Of a stretch of DNA of 64,000 nucleotides, positions 10,945-23,262 are shown piece after piece. Source of the DNA: Parietaria judaica (Eukaryota; Streptophyta; Magnoliopsida; Rosales; Urticaceae); the NCBI GenBank assembly GCA_954871525.1, contig OX940865.1:18676606-18740605 (forward strand), read 5' to 3'. Under the pieces are notes generated by a model that worked only from the letters and a program-made list of their open reading frames with translations, had not been told where the DNA came from and did not search any database. The translations under genes were made by a program, and so were the position numbers. Each line of letters opens with the position of its first letter. Position 1 is the first letter of the stretch.

Positions 10945-13900
10945 TACAAATTGAAAATTAAGAGGCGCAAACTGTTACAATATGGTAATTTCAAGGGGAA
11001 GCTGCTATAATATATGCTAAGTTCAGGGGGTGTTTTATGCAAAAAGAAGTTCATGGAACAAAGAAAAGTTTGCGGAAATAATGTTATATATTTTAATCTT
11101 ATAGGAACTGAAGAATGATATATTGAAGGGTATAAATAAAATTTTGACACGGATGATCCTAATCCTTCCGTTGTGTTCTAGCCTCTAATTCCCTAAAGTA
11201 AGTAATAGGCAAAAACAACTATCCATGCCTAAAATATCATGATTAATTTGGATATTTATCTTCCAACATGGTTCATTGGATTTGAGATAGACAGCATGCC
11301 AACAGTAAATATGGTCATTGTTTATTTATTACATAGATAGTGAGTAATTACAATGATTAATAACTTGGTACATGTTACCTTAGGAAATTCCACGTATAAT
11401 GTGAGAGAGCCACTAATTAAAAGTATACAATATAATAATATATGGAGATCCTTGATAGAAGAATCTTCTATAATTAAGAACCTGTTTTAAAGAAATTACA
11501 GAAAATTTCAGATCTCTTTTTCTTTCTTACGATTATTTACTATTCTAATTTATTTATGGTTAAAAATTCAATATAAAGACCCAAAAGGATAAAATTCATT
11601 TTAATTTAAAAAGAAAACTTGGTGTAATATATAAAGAGGTTTAGACTTTAGAGTTTAGAGCTATGATCCAATTATTCCAATATTATCTCATTAATTGTCA
11701 ACTAAATTATTTTCTTTTATCAAAAGCAAAATAGAGAAATAGTCAAACAGTGGACTATAGTGTTTAGTCGTAGATCATATGGCCTAATAAATTTACTCAA
11801 TAATTTTTAGTCAATTTTTTTTTTTTCGGATCTATTTTTTATTCCTTACAAAAAATAATAATAACAATTCAACATGTGTGACTTGATTTATGGATGATAA
11901 TTATATTAGAATTTTCAAGCACTCGTTTCTATCAACCATTTGACTTAGATTAAATAATATAGCTTGATGATTTAATATAGAATTTTTTATGTTTTTGCAT
12001 GCTTAAAAAATAATTGAATTCTCTATTAAAATACACGTGTTTGTATCAGATGATTGACTAAGCAAAATTTGATTTTCATACCAAGCAAGTATATTTCATA
12101 TAAAGAAGCACACGTAATACTTCTATGGAACGCGTTTTTTGTTTTCTTTCCTTAACAACCTTCCAAAAACGGTATTTTTTCAATCCGGGACCGGGCCAAA
12201 TTTTGTGAAGGCCTGGTTTGCCAAGGACGGAGTTGGAGCAGGGCTAAACCTAGCTCAAGATAACTAATCAACGACAGCTTGAGATAGTTAGATAGAGATA
12301 GCTCGAAGTAATTCATCGCAAAGCGTGTATGTCGGGTTGTATAGTGACCGGAAAACGACGAATATAACATGAAAACAAGTAACTACCGAAGATGTGAATT
12401 AAGTTAAAATTGTTCGTCTCATGTAATCTCTTTATTCTTTTGGGTGTGTAGCCGGTAGCCCGATGGATCTTTTTTTTTTTATACATAATGCCGAGATCTA
12501 AGGATTCTAAACTCGAGGTAAATCACGGGATCTTCTCGTGACTTATTAAAATTCAGTAATCTTAAAAAAAATAATAGAAAAAACTATTCATTTATTATAA
12601 TATTGAGATTTATTAGTAGAACTTTTTTTTTTAGCTTTCTACCTTTATATAACACTATTTTCGTCATATATTTTTTTTTTTATAAAAAATATATTACAAA
12701 CTTAGTATAAATTCTATAGTTATATATTTTTTTAACCTTTCAAACTAATTATAACACTATTTTTGTTCATCTGTATTATCACCATGTTAACATGAATTAG
12801 ATTTCCAATTATATTTAACACTCTTTATCTTTAACTATTATATCACTATCGTTAACATGATTTTAGGCACCAAATTTGTTAAGCTATTTGTGCCGTTAAT
12901 TCTCTAAAGGAAATAGAGAATCTATTTCCATACGATAGACAAGTAGCGCTGTCTTCCCTAACGAAAGGACCAATCTTGCTCATTCCTCCTAAGTCTTAAT
13001 CGACGGGCCAAACAAAATACGTCTTTCATGACACAAAATAACTCATTTTTTTTTACTTGTTTCGTACGTGGGATCGACAACTCGTTAAAATCAGCTAGGA
13101 TGTTAGCAATGAAAAATGTAAACATGCGTAAATGTAAGAGACGCAAAATCAACTTATTTTTGTAGCAACTACGTCTTTTGTAGTGTATAGATTTTTTTTC
13201 GTATATACGACAAAGGAGAATAGAAAGATGCAAAATTCTGCGAAACTTTCATGCATGAATTCTGATGCCTCAAGTTGTAACTTTTGTCCCGCATTTGTAA
13301 CCTCTCTTCTTGGAGTGTATAATTCCCGCAGTAAATGATGCCGGGATAAATAGCCTTCCATCATTAATTTGGAGCAGTCATTCTTTCCAAAGAGGACGAG
13401 TAAATGACTTGAAATTTCACAGTTTCGGCCTCCTTTCTGGCCAATCAATTAACTAATCCGACGTCGAATGAAATCCGATGTCGGACGAGCAACCGTAGAT
13501 GGCGAGCAGGCGTCTTGTCAAGTAAACATTTCCAGTCATTTTGGGTTCTGGAGCTTTTTCTTAGTCCTGGGCCAAATTGAGTGTCTCTTTGCTAGATGGG
13601 CCTTGCCTATTGAGCCTTATTTTTAGTTTTTTAGGTCCAATTGATTTGTCGCTCATGTTCGCTTATAAACGACAAAATCGCACACCAACACCGATAACTC
13701 TTGAATAAATCAATCATCGTCGCTGCACTTAATCTCGTTTCACGCATCATTATCTTTTTTTTTTTTTTTTTTTTCAAGAGCTTTAATTCTTATCCATCAA
13801 TGTTGGAGTGACAGAATCATATATATATTATTTGTCATTTCTAACTCAATTCCTTTAAAACTGTGGCTTAACTTAAAAAGGCACGGTCTCTCAACTCTCA

Positions 13901-14495
13901 AGTGCTTTTGTAGACCAAATTAGCTCATTCTAATTAAAGAAACGATGTTCATAAAATAGACATTACAAATTACGATTCCCAAATGAAGATTCCATTTCAT
14001 CATCAAACTATAGTATTAGTATTCGATTGCTAGTTGAATAAAATACGATATCAAACAATTCTTAATAATCAGGAAAATGAAGATTGCTTTCATGTAACTA
14101 ATCAATACTCATGTGCTGTTTTATACGAATTCCATTCCATAATTTTATTTCAATATAATCTAACTAAAATTCGAGCTAAACATGAACTGGATCTACATAA
14201 AAAAAAAAAAAAAAAAAAACCAGATCAACATTATAAATCTCATCAAGATTCAACACAAAATCATTTGTTCACGTGAGATATTACAACAACCAAGCAATCC
14301 CAACCCCCAAAAAATTACAAGTATATATTAAGATTGAAGCAAACCCGAAAAAGAAAAGAAAAGAAAAACTCCTATATGTTTTATAAAGATGGGAACTTTT
14401 CATCTAAAAAATGAAAACCCATCATCAAAAATACATTACAAAATGAAAAAGATGCAATCTTTGGACTAACCTATGTTGGGTATTTTGAGAATTGG
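10244..14495. other. Long A+T-rich intergenic region
   Basis: No gene supported over 4.2 kb. It holds an (AT)n microsatellite (10914-10941), poly-T or poly-A tracts (10641-10660, 13757-13773, 14201-14219), and a somewhat G+C-richer stretch at about 12900-13750 with no frame or terminal repeats I could recognise. The first 200 bases are the probable promoter and 5' UTR of the minus-strand gene ending at 9829. The last 200 bases are the probable 3' UTR of the microprotein gene at 14496. Confidence 0.6.
10914..10941. repeat. (AT)n microsatellite
   Basis: About 14 uninterrupted AT dinucleotides. Confidence 0.95.
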
Positions 14496-14600
14496 CTAAG
14501 TGGTGAAGTAGAAGACTGGGTGAAGCATGAGATGCAGGATCTTGATGCAGGCGCACGAGAACGACAGGAACACCACGCCGTAGACGATCCTCAGACCCAT
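14496..14600 (-). CDS. Candidate 34-aa membrane microprotein
   Basis: Short frame on the minus strand from ATG at 14600 to TAG at 14496. It reads MGLRIVYGVVFLSFSCACIK, then ILHLMLHPVFYFTT. It is almost entirely one hydrophobic segment (residues 5-18), then a His/Leu-rich tail. Support for a real gene: the codons are much richer in G and C (GTC TAC GGC GTG GTG TTC CTG) than the surrounding DNA; the bases before the ATG read like a 5' leader (GTTGAGGAAGAA-ATG); and a CT-rich tract plus a TATATAAATA-like stretch lie 40-130 bp upstream. It is too short to be listed by ordinary gene callers. It could also be one exon of a larger gene, or a conserved leader ORF. Function unknown. Confidence 0.55.
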   Translation of the reverse strand: MGLRIVYGVVFLSFSCACIKILHLMLHPVFYFTT

Positions 14601-14791
14601 TTCTTCCTCAACAGCTCAGATCACAGATCCTATTATTTATATATAACAGTATATGTATGTATATAAGTGTGTGAATATATATAGAGAGAGATGGAGTAAG
14701 GAGAGAGAAAGCTAGAGAGTGGGAAAGGACTCAAAGGGTGTGATTTAATGGATTGGATTTGGAAAAAGAGCAAAAGTGGGAAGTGGATAAC

Positions 14792-15480
14792 TTTTTTTTT
14801 TTTTTAGGGAAACCATAACTTGCATATATTAATTAGAGGGACTGAAATCTCTAGCAGCACAATTTACAAGCCAAACTGGGCAGTTCAAGCACCAAAAATC
14901 ACTTGACAAATCGTACAACCGTTTCTTCGCTATAGCGTGAGCGACGGCGTTACACTTTCTCGGGATCCATCTGCATACTCCAGCGACGCCAGCTTCCCCA
15001 GTCAGCTTCCTAATATCCTCCACGATCGGTCCTTGAATGCCTCTGCAGAGCCCGTCGTTGATGAGCTTAGTAGCTCGGAAGCAGTCCGACTCAACCGTCT
15101 CTATATTCCATCCTCTGTTCAGAGCAAAGAGCAGCCCCTGTCTGATCGCCAAGCATTCCCCGGTCAGCGCTGACTCTATTCGGTCCATAGAGGCAGCTTG
15201 CACACCCAACACCGACCCCCTGTAGTCTCTGATCACGGCTCCCGTCGCAGCCCGCCCTGAAACCACGTCCCAGGCAGCATCAACATTTAACTTCAGCCTT
15301 CCAAACTCCGGCCCAGACCACTTATCCTGCTGCTCAGAACAATCCCCAGTCAAGCTATTCCGGAGGCAGGAGCTTTTCTTGAAGTCGGTGAGCCAACCTG
15401 CCCACTCTGTAACCCAAGCTTCAGGCAACTTGACTTTGTTTTCGAATAGACGCAAGTTGCGATCCGACCACGACTTAACT
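14792..15480 (-). pseudogene. 5'-truncated LINE (non-LTR retrotransposon) 3' end with RNase H domain
   Basis: On the minus strand an open frame (stop at 14829, open back to about 15480) encodes an RNase H-like domain of the type found at the C-terminus of plant LINE reverse transcriptases. Visible catalytic features are LNVDAAW (first Asp), GECLAIRQGL (Glu), VESDC (second Asp) and NAVAHAIAK near the end. The frame stops about 20 bp before an A-run (T14 on the plus strand, 14792-14805), the poly(A) tail of a retroposed copy. The reverse transcriptase and endonuclease parts are missing and the frame has no natural ATG at its start, so it is a dead 5'-truncated insertion. Target-site duplications were not clear. 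Confidence 0.85.
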
Positions 15481-15485
15481 GATAA

Positions 15486-16813
15486 GGCCCGATTTATGAT
15501 TTGCTGAATTTGAAATACAAAATATTGAAAAATATAAAAATAGTAATTGAGATATAAGCCCCTTTAGTTTATCCTTGGTTCAATTTGCCCTTTAAATTTT
15601 AACTTTTAGTAATAAAATCCCCTTTTGTAAATTACCACATTGCTTAAAAAAAAAAGTCCAACGGAAATATGTAGCTTGTACTAACAATATCTTATATACT
15701 AATAATGTAGAATTATCGTCTAAATAGTTTTCTTAAATTAAACTTTTTGCATTTTTTATGATTATTTTGTGATCCATTATATTGATTCTTTTAAAAAATT
15801 TGTGAATTCCATCAAATAAGTTACCTTTACAATAGGTTTTTTAGTTTTATATATTGATACTTTTCGCTACTTAACAAACAAATTAAACAATTTTTTTTCT
15901 CATATTTATCAAAGAATTCACACAACAACAAAAAAAGTTCGATGGCATTGAGAGTTTATGACGTCTAGAACTTTAGTTGTTGTTAGGAGTTAATTAATTT
16001 TAATGTTGTTTAGAATATAAATATCGTTTTTATGTTAATTGAGAAAAAAAATTAATCACAAAATTTAGTCTCTTTTGAAGAGGAGATTAAATTAAGTGAA
16101 GATTGGCGAAACATGTTGATTCGTTGGATTCATGTGCTCTTGATTCCGAGATTCAATAATTTTAACTCGTAACATATTTCTGTTAAAAAAAATAAAATTC
16201 AGGGATAAAGTACCCAAAAATAAAGTTAATGGGGGCCGTGGCAATTACTGAAAATAATAAGATGTGAAAAGCAAATCTTGTGTTTGAAAGTGGGTGTAGG
16301 CATAAAGCAGTTTGACTTGCCACGTGGGAAAGTGGAATGTCACGTGTGAGCGTCCAATTTAGTGCACCTGTAAGCTTAGACGTTACTTCTTCGCAAGGTT
16401 ACGAGATCCATATATTTCATGCCACATTTTCAAATTTATATTTAAATCATCTTCACATTATAAATTTTGAAATTTGAACAATTCTTTAGTAAATAAAATA
16501 TTGAAGTTCAAAATTTATCCAAAAATAATTATCCAAAAGTCTTACATTTCATGCGAGGGTTGAATTAGTTCTTAGCAAATCTATAAGCTTTTTTTGATAA
16601 GTTACAATGCAAATTTATTATATGATAAAATTATATTTTTTGTAAGATAATTATATTAACATTATTATAAGAAAAAAGACAATCAAGGTATCAAACTATA
16701 ATTTAATTGTGGATATGAGTTCGTGTTTACCAAGAGGACACGTGTTACGAAAGACTCTGTCGTTTTCTTGAATTTTTAAATCAATACGAATGTATATTGA
16801 TCAAAGACATCGA
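15486..16813. other. Intergenic A+T-rich DNA
   Basis: No gene seen. It contains a pair of G-box motifs at 16321-16346, listed separately. The last bases before 16814 include CAA motifs at 16802-16804, typical of the start region of plant tRNA genes. Confidence 0.6.
16321..16346. promoter_or_regulatory. Two G-box (CACGTG) motifs 20 bp apart
   Basis: CACGTG at 16321-16326 and 16341-16346. G-boxes are bZIP/bHLH binding sites in plant promoters. No gene starts nearby apart from the tRNA, so any role is unproven; a chance pair is possible. Confidence 0.35.
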
Positions 16814-16885
16814 GGGTCCATAGCTCAGTGGTAGAGCATTTGACTGCAGATCAAGAGGTCACCGGTTCGAACCCGGTTAGGCCCT
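16814..16885 (+). tRNA. tRNA-Cys (GCA)
   Basis: A 72-nt cloverleaf without CCA. The acceptor 5' strand is GGGTCCA, the D-arm carries the A-box TAGCTCAGTGG, and the anticodon loop CTGCAGA gives anticodon GCA (Cys). The B-box GGTTCGAACC sits in a perfect 5-bp T-stem, and the discriminator is T, as expected for tRNA-Cys. The acceptor 3' strand TAGGCCC leaves a C6-A67 mismatch and a U4-G69 wobble in the stem, so the gene may be slightly degraded or a variant. CAA upstream and a T11 run 16 bases downstream are normal RNA polymerase III signals. Confidence 0.94.
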
Positions 16886-16901
16886 GAAAATAATTTTGTT
16901 C

Positions 16902-16912
16902 TTTTTTTTTTT
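16902..16912 (+). terminator. RNA polymerase III terminator of the tRNA-Cys gene
   Basis: A run of eleven T, starting 16 bases after the tRNA 3' end; four or more T suffice for Pol III termination. Confidence 0.8.
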
Positions 16913-17407
16913 CTTTGTAAGAGAAATCCAAAGAAACGATAGGATTTAGGAAACGACATTTATTCTATATACTTTCAGTTTTCTCTTCTATATTCGGGTA
17001 AGATTTTATACGACCATTTCTCTTACTAATTTATTGAATGTGCTTCATCCAGATATGCAACAAACAGATTATATATATGGAAAGCCAGAGACTAAAAAAT
17101 TTCACCAAGTCACATTTCGCAGTGTATTTGGGATCGGGTTATTCATCGTATAAGTATCGATTTCGCTACACGTATAAGAACGGCCAAATTCGCCATCTTC
17201 TCACGCCAATAGGCGATACAAGGCATTGAAAAATAAATAAACAGTAAATTGCGTTTATCGCAACGGAATCGCCAAATAGGAAACTGGAACTAAGAATTAG
17301 ACATATAAAGTTGCATAATGTTTTTTTTTATTGCAACGGGAATATGAACGGAGCTTGTAGTCTCGAGTTTGGACTTCAGATGACTAAGATTTGTCCGCTT
17401 TGTCTTC

Positions 17408-19455
17408 TCAAACTTCCTTGGCAGTCTGATGAACATGCACATACGTAAACCCGTCTGCGAGGCTTCCTTCCTGAAATATAATAAGTGTTAACGCGGAAAA
17501 TGACGAGAAAAATTGTCACGAAAACTGATAGCTTTGAAAAAACGGAGAAAAAACAACAGCAGTTTTTTGGCTCTTACGATCTTTGAGGTCAATACCGCCG
17601 TACACACCTTCAATTCCAACCTTCCTTCTTCTGTCATTTCAAACCAAAAATCAATGGCGAATTTAGATATAAAGTGAAAGAAAATTACGCTTTTATTACC
17701 TATCGAAAGAAAATTACGCTTTAATATGAGAGAGAATTACAATGTTATACGAGTGAAAGAAAGATATGCTTTAATATGAGAGATTTGATTTACCATGAGA
17801 CTCCCACTTATGGAACTTGACGAGCCACGAGCTTGGGCCGATCGGCGTAGCCAATACTCTATCGATCCAGCAACGGAATGGTTTTCCCTGTTTATCGCCG
17901 TAGATACGCCGTAGTCCGAGTATCCATTGGGAAAGCAGTTTCTCTTGGCCCGAAGGAAGCACCAACGTGCCAGTGGGCGACTGATCCAAGCAAAAAACCT
18001 TAATACATGCGTGTATGTATATATATATATATATATTATTTTAGGTAAGAGAGACGGGGTTGACGTACGCAATCAGCTTTCAGAATCGCAATATAAACCT
18101 CTGACTTCTCGATCTCGGCGCGCCTCCATCGCTCGTAGAACTGGAAAAATTTCACCACTTCGTGGCCAGGGTTGACAGTTACTAGATCGCAGTCCGAGAA
18201 ATCCTCAACGTCTCGGGGAGATACTGTCGGGCCGAGATTGAAATGACCGATAGCTTCGATAATCCCTGAAGCACACCTCTCAGTGGCGTGGATGATCTTC
18301 GGGTTGTCTTTCGCGTTATTGGTGTACCATTGCAACAATTCTTCTTGCGCGTTGCTAACCTGTATTGCCATATATTTCGTTACAGGAAGATAATTTATTA
18401 AACATTGGAGAGAAAATTTAAAAATCGTGAACACGAACCATGACACCGTGAACGTCTGGGATTGTGAAAAGATCAGCATCGTTTCCAGAGTCACCGCAAA
18501 CAAGTGTGTTCACCGGCAATTTTCCTTGATCTATAAATTTCTGGTGCAAAAAAGCAAGAGCTTGTCCCTTGCCAGCTTTTTGCGGTAATATATCCAGATC
18601 AATTCCTCCACTGTATATTATTTTGACATCCAGCTGGCAAAGAAAAACGAGAAGCATTTAGAGAATAGAGCATAATAAGTATCACGGGGTTTCATCTCAA
18701 AACCAATTTGCAATGGAAGAGTAACCCGTGACCTGATAAACTTTGTTGACTCCCTTATCTATCTTATGTTCAACATATCAAACAGAAGACAGCGTCAATA
18801 AGAATAATACCCCGCGCTGTTCCAGAGTCTCTGCAAGAGCCTTCGTCACATCCTCCGCTTTCTCCTTCTCAACATAAAAGCTAACCTTGTGTGGGCGTTG
18901 TTCGGTTTCCGACTGCGTTCAGCATAAAATTGAAAAAGTTAAAAACTACCCTTCGACCAAACCATTTTATTGCTGAAAAACCCTTGAACTTCTACATTCC
19001 TGTGTAACAAGTACCTGAAGAGTAAGTTCCGGATATTTGCTTGTTTCTTCCACGACAATATCCCGATCCCATTTCTCGTTCAGAACTTTAACCCAGCCCT
19101 CATCGGGGACCATTTCATTGCCATAGGTAATCTCAGTTCCCACGGACATTATAGTTATGTCCGGGGTCAACATGGGTTTTTGTCTCCTCAACTCTTTGTA
19201 CAAAGTCAGAGACCTCCCCGTCGAGAAAACGAGCAGAGAATCATGACGGTAATTCGATTCCCACAAAGCATTAAACCTAAGCAGAGAAAGGTTCTCGGGG
19301 TCGTGATGATCAACCTGCAAAGAAGTCCCTCTTAATTCAAATAACCGAACGCAAGTACAACCATCAAACCAAAAAAGCTCAAAAGCACAACCCACCATCG
19401 TATGATCGAGATCCGACACTATCATTAGCCGCGCGGGAGCTTGAAGCCGGTCCAT
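17408..19455 (-). CDS. SPP: Sucrose-6-phosphate phosphatase
   Basis: Catalyses the last step of sucrose synthesis, sucrose-6-phosphate to sucrose plus phosphate, in the cytosol, working with sucrose-phosphate synthase. Eight coding exons: 19455-19396, 19314-19015, 18912-18811, 18633-18439, 18359-18069, 17980-17794, 17630-17578, 17470-17408. All borders are GT-AG and all phases close, giving 416 aa, close to the usual ~425. The start at [10 protein letters not shown] is chosen because it matches the family; an upstream GTG reading is not used. The HAD-type phosphatase part has SDLDHTM (residues 14-20) with the nucleophile Asp, VFSTGRS (about 49-55) and [10 protein letters not shown] (199-208). 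The plant C-terminal SPP domain follows ([28 protein letters not shown]). The C-terminus is somewhat short, ending HQTAKEV. An untranslated first exon and leader intron lie upstream (19479-19753). Confidence 0.97.
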
Positions 19456-19478
19456 AATCACTGATTTCCACACTCAAC

Positions 19479-19857
19479 CTGCAAAAAAACACTCCAATAA
19501 GTACCAAACCGATCCGAATTCGCCGATTCCAGCGTCACTTCGCTTTTCTCTCACTCATTTTTCAGAAATCAATCAGCTTATCGATTGAAAAACCAAACCG
19601 AAATCGTTTTCTTTCCACTTTTACTTCACTTCAATTCTGAATTCGGTCCGAGAAAGCTCAAAACTAGCTCATTTTCTCAGAAAACAAGAAAAACAACATT
19701 TACAGACAAGCTCAGATTGAAAAAGCAAACCGAAAACGGCGAATTGAACGAACCTGAAGCGAATCGGGGACGAAGAGAGCAGCAGTGTCAGGAGGAGCAG
19801 AGAGGCGAGTGAAGGTTCGGTTTGGATTGGAGAGCGAAGGAAGGAGGGTATTTATGG
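19479..19857 (-). promoter_or_regulatory. SPP leader intron, 5' UTR exon and TATA box
   Basis: On the minus strand a TATA-like CATAAATAC lies at 19857-19849. It is followed by a CT-rich untranslated exon ending GCTTCAG at 19754, a GT donor, and a 275-bp leader intron ending TTTGCAG at 19479. The ATG comes 23 bases later in the next exon. Leader introns often raise plant expression; that role is inferred. Confidence 0.65.
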
Positions 19858-20653
19858 AGAGAATCCGAGAACGGAATTTCTAAGAAAAGAAAATGGAAAC
19901 GGAATTCGATCCAAATTCGTTGGCGCTTCTTCTGTAAGCTAACCACGACAAGGAGGATGATCCACACGTGTCGCCGCACGTGCGAGCGTTTGGACGGTCG
20001 CGATTCCATTGCCTCTGGGAGCGGTTTGAGATCCACGGCTCAGATCGTTCCGGGCCAGTGATGTTGACCGCGTGGGCCCAGTTTAGGAGTCCAACGTGAA
20101 GACTAGATAAAATGGCTAAATATAATGGGTGTGTGTTGAATTGAATTTATCTTCTCATTCTATTTTTATTTTGGTAATTTAAAATAATATTTATATTATA
20201 TGATGGGAAGGGTTCTAAACTTCTACTTCTAGTAGAGAGATAAATATAGGATAAGAGAGGCATATTCTAGTGTCATATTCTTTTTAGTAACTGTATTAAT
20301 GCCCTTTAATTTTATTATAATTATAATTATGTCATTTCTTCAATTTGCTCCTTGAATTTTTGTTTTTAATAATGTTATTATTTCTTTTTTTCTTTTTCTT
20401 TATCACTATCTCGCGTGTGTTGAAAGATGACAGAAGATATTACATAGTACGAATGATTCACTTGAATGTATTTTTTTATATATATAAAAGATAGTGAAAC
20501 GGATAAAAAAATCTTTTAAATAAATTATGTACTGCACACGCAATATTTTTTTACTATTTTTTATATATATGCGGACAATGCGCTACAAAAAAAATTCGCG
20601 GAATGAAATACACAAACGAACAAAATTTAGTGAATTCTAACCCCTTTTTGACC

Positions 20654-20655
<2 letters not shown>

Positions 20656-20702
<47 letters not shown>
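20656..20702. repeat. (TTA)n microsatellite
   Basis: About 15 uninterrupted TTA/ATT trinucleotides. Confidence 0.95.
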
Positions 20703-20704
<2 letters not shown>

Positions 20705-21178
20705 TTCAACATGAGATGGTATATGATTTTTCACATCAAATATATTATCTTTTTACAGTGTAAAGTGTACAAGCAAGCTTTAGTCCCAATTTAATTATAC
20801 AAATAACTTTTTAGCTTTTAATAAGATGTGCCACATCAAGTGAAATGCGATGACAATTATTTGAGTGGATCATCGACCATCAATCATCGTCATCATCATA
20901 ATACATAGACTCATGGTTTTAAATATTTTATATTCATCGTTGTTGTTGAGATTTAATTGGCACAAGAGTTTGTTTCTTTATACTTTTATATCCGAGCATA
21001 AAATTTTAAAGAATCAACTCATCAAAATTCGAAAGTACAAGAATCAACCGTAATATAAATTTATAATCGACCTAATTTCTCATACCTACAATATATTATT
21101 CTGAGTAATCGATTGTCCTAATGCTAATAATATTCTCCATTGAGCCATTTAAGAGGAGGAGCAATTCAAAAAATACTA

Positions 21179-21250
21179 TATTACCACTCAAAGGATAAAA
21201 AATAAAAATAAATATATTACCACTCAAAGGATAAAAAATAAAAATAAATT
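21179..21250. repeat. 36-bp direct tandem duplication
   Basis: Two adjacent, essentially identical copies beginning TATTACCACTCAAAGG at 21179 and 21215. Confidence 0.9.
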
Positions 21251-22230
21251 TGTACGCAACTCGTGACTTATTCGTAAGTATAAAAGTTGCTATTATAATG
21301 TAATTATCATAAAACACAAAATTAATTTAAAGTTATAAATTGTAGTACAATTCAAATTTCATAAAATATTTTCAGTTTCAAGTGATCCGGAATCGCAACG
21401 ATTTTGATATAAGTCTTGTGAGTTGTTTTGAAGTGATCCATTATAATTTTCAAAGCAAGTCCATTATTATTAGAGTTCAGTCCAAACTTTTGAACTCAAC
21501 ACCTTTTTTTTTTTAGCTTAAATTTCTAATAACTCATCACATGGACTCAATCACTATGAGTCTCAATATCAAGATATAACCAAAGGACTGTTTCTCCATA
21601 CCTTCCGAGTACAAGAGATTATGATATTCTACTAGTCCTTTTATTAACCTTAACTTAAATAATTATACACAATTAAAAGGAAAAACAAATTTGCAAAAAA
21701 TTACTCTTTTCATGATTTTTCATTAAACTCAACTTATCAAATTAACCTTGTCGAGCGTTTAGTGTAAATCCACATCGATTTATAACTATAGGACATGAAG
21801 AGAAATTTTGATGAACTTATTTTTTAAATTTAAAAATAGAATACACAAAAAACATATAACTAAACGGATAATTTTTTTTCAAACAAATCATATATAGCAC
21901 GTACTAATTAATTTTTAAAATAAAAAAATTATTGCCACAAATAAAAATTCAGTTACTCCAATATTGCATTGCATTTGCATAGTGTTACAAAATAAGACAT
22001 GAAATTCGATAAAGTTATTTTCTAAAAATATAATTTTAAATTTACTTTTTGAATTCAAAATTAGAATACAAAAAAAATTAAATAAAAAATTATTGCCACA
22101 AATAAAATTTCAATTACTCACTAATATTGCATTGCATTTGCATATAGTGTTAGAAAGAGAAGTCTTCTTATCAAATAAAGAAAAATATTTTTTCACTTTG
22201 TGTACAAAGTACAAACAAATACAATACATT

Positions 22231-23262
22231 GGGGCGTTTGGAAGCCATTTCCAAAACGCTTTTTCATTTTACCAATAAAGTTTATCAAGAAAACATGATT
22301 GGTTAGTTTTTTATAAAATATTTTTCAAAAGTATTTTTTTCTTTTCAACATTTTCCACACAAAGATAAAAATAAAAAAAAAAGGTGTTTTCATTTTCCAT
22401 TTCCATTTTCTCTATCCTCATTTAACTCCTCATATCCCATTTTTATTATTAAAAAAATCATTTGCACATAATAAAATACATATATTTAAGTTGAGACTTT
22501 TTTTTTACAAATGATTTTTTTCTTTCTAAAATACTTAATTAATATACCATGACTAATATAATAGGCACACTTTTCATTTTTGTGGCCTAATACTTAATTA
22601 AAAAATATACAACAATTAAGTAAGTAATATGCATGCTCATCCCTTCATTTAGTCTAATAACTTATAGCCATTGACACTTTGTATTATATAATTAATGTAT
22701 CATGATTGATAAAATTTAGCAATGCCATTTTCCTATAATATCAAATTTCGTATTATTTTGATATATTTATTTTAATTTTATTTAAGTGTGTTTCAATTAA
22801 AAATATATCATCAATAATCTTTATAAAAATTAATTTAATAGAAAAATTAAACCGAGTATAGTTTTCATTTAAAAATTAAACCAAACACGATTAAAAAACA
22901 ATGTTAACAATTATATTTACTTTTATTAAATTATAACATGTGAGATAATCTAGTAAATCAATTATCATGAAATAAATAGATTGAACCAATTATTTTTAAT
23001 CAATTTACATCACTATTATAGTTGTTGCGTCACTATTATAGTTGTTGCATGTAGTTGATTTATATTGATTAATTACAATCAGTTTACTTTTAAAATAATT
23101 TTAATAAAAAAGTAACCAAACACTGTTTTCATTTTCCTTTTCAAAAAACAGCATGACAAAAATAGTAATCAATCACATTTTCAAAATGTTTTTATAAAGC
23201 TGTTTTAAAAAATAAAAAATACAAACACAAAATGAAAATATAAAACACTTCCAAACGCTACC
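22231..23262. mobile_element. MITE-like element with GGGGCGTTTGGAAG ends, next to CRTISO
   Basis: The left end GGGGCGTTTGGAAG (22231) and the right end CTTCCAAACGCTACC (23248-23262) form imperfect inverted repeats. The similarity extends inward weakly (a TTTATAAAA...TGATTGGTTA-like motif is seen in both orientations). Sequence between is very A+T-rich, without coding frames, and includes a 20-bp tandem duplication near 23012-23050. The GCGTTTGG end is typical of hAT or Harbinger MITEs in plants. I could not find a clean target duplication, so the superfamily and exact ends are uncertain. It ends only 125 bp before the CRTISO start codon. Confidence 0.6.

Larger units (their letters stand above)
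19858..22230. other. A+T-rich intergenic DNA between SPP and CRTISO
   Basis: No gene. It contains a TTA microsatellite, a 36-bp tandem duplication (both listed) and a roughly 60-bp segment (ATTATTGCCACAAATAAA...) present near 21929 and again near 22088. The SPP promoter occupies the left few hundred bases. Confidence 0.6.

Noticed and set aside
12952..13448. Two minus-strand frames of 91 and 99 aa in a more complex stretch
   Set aside because: They overlap in different frames, have no domain, and no splice model gives a family-like protein; LTR ends or target duplications were also not found.
19456..19473. Upstream GTG-initiated extension of SPP (MWKSVI before MDRLQ)
   Set aside because: Needs a non-ATG start and crosses the leader-intron acceptor; family members start at MDRL.
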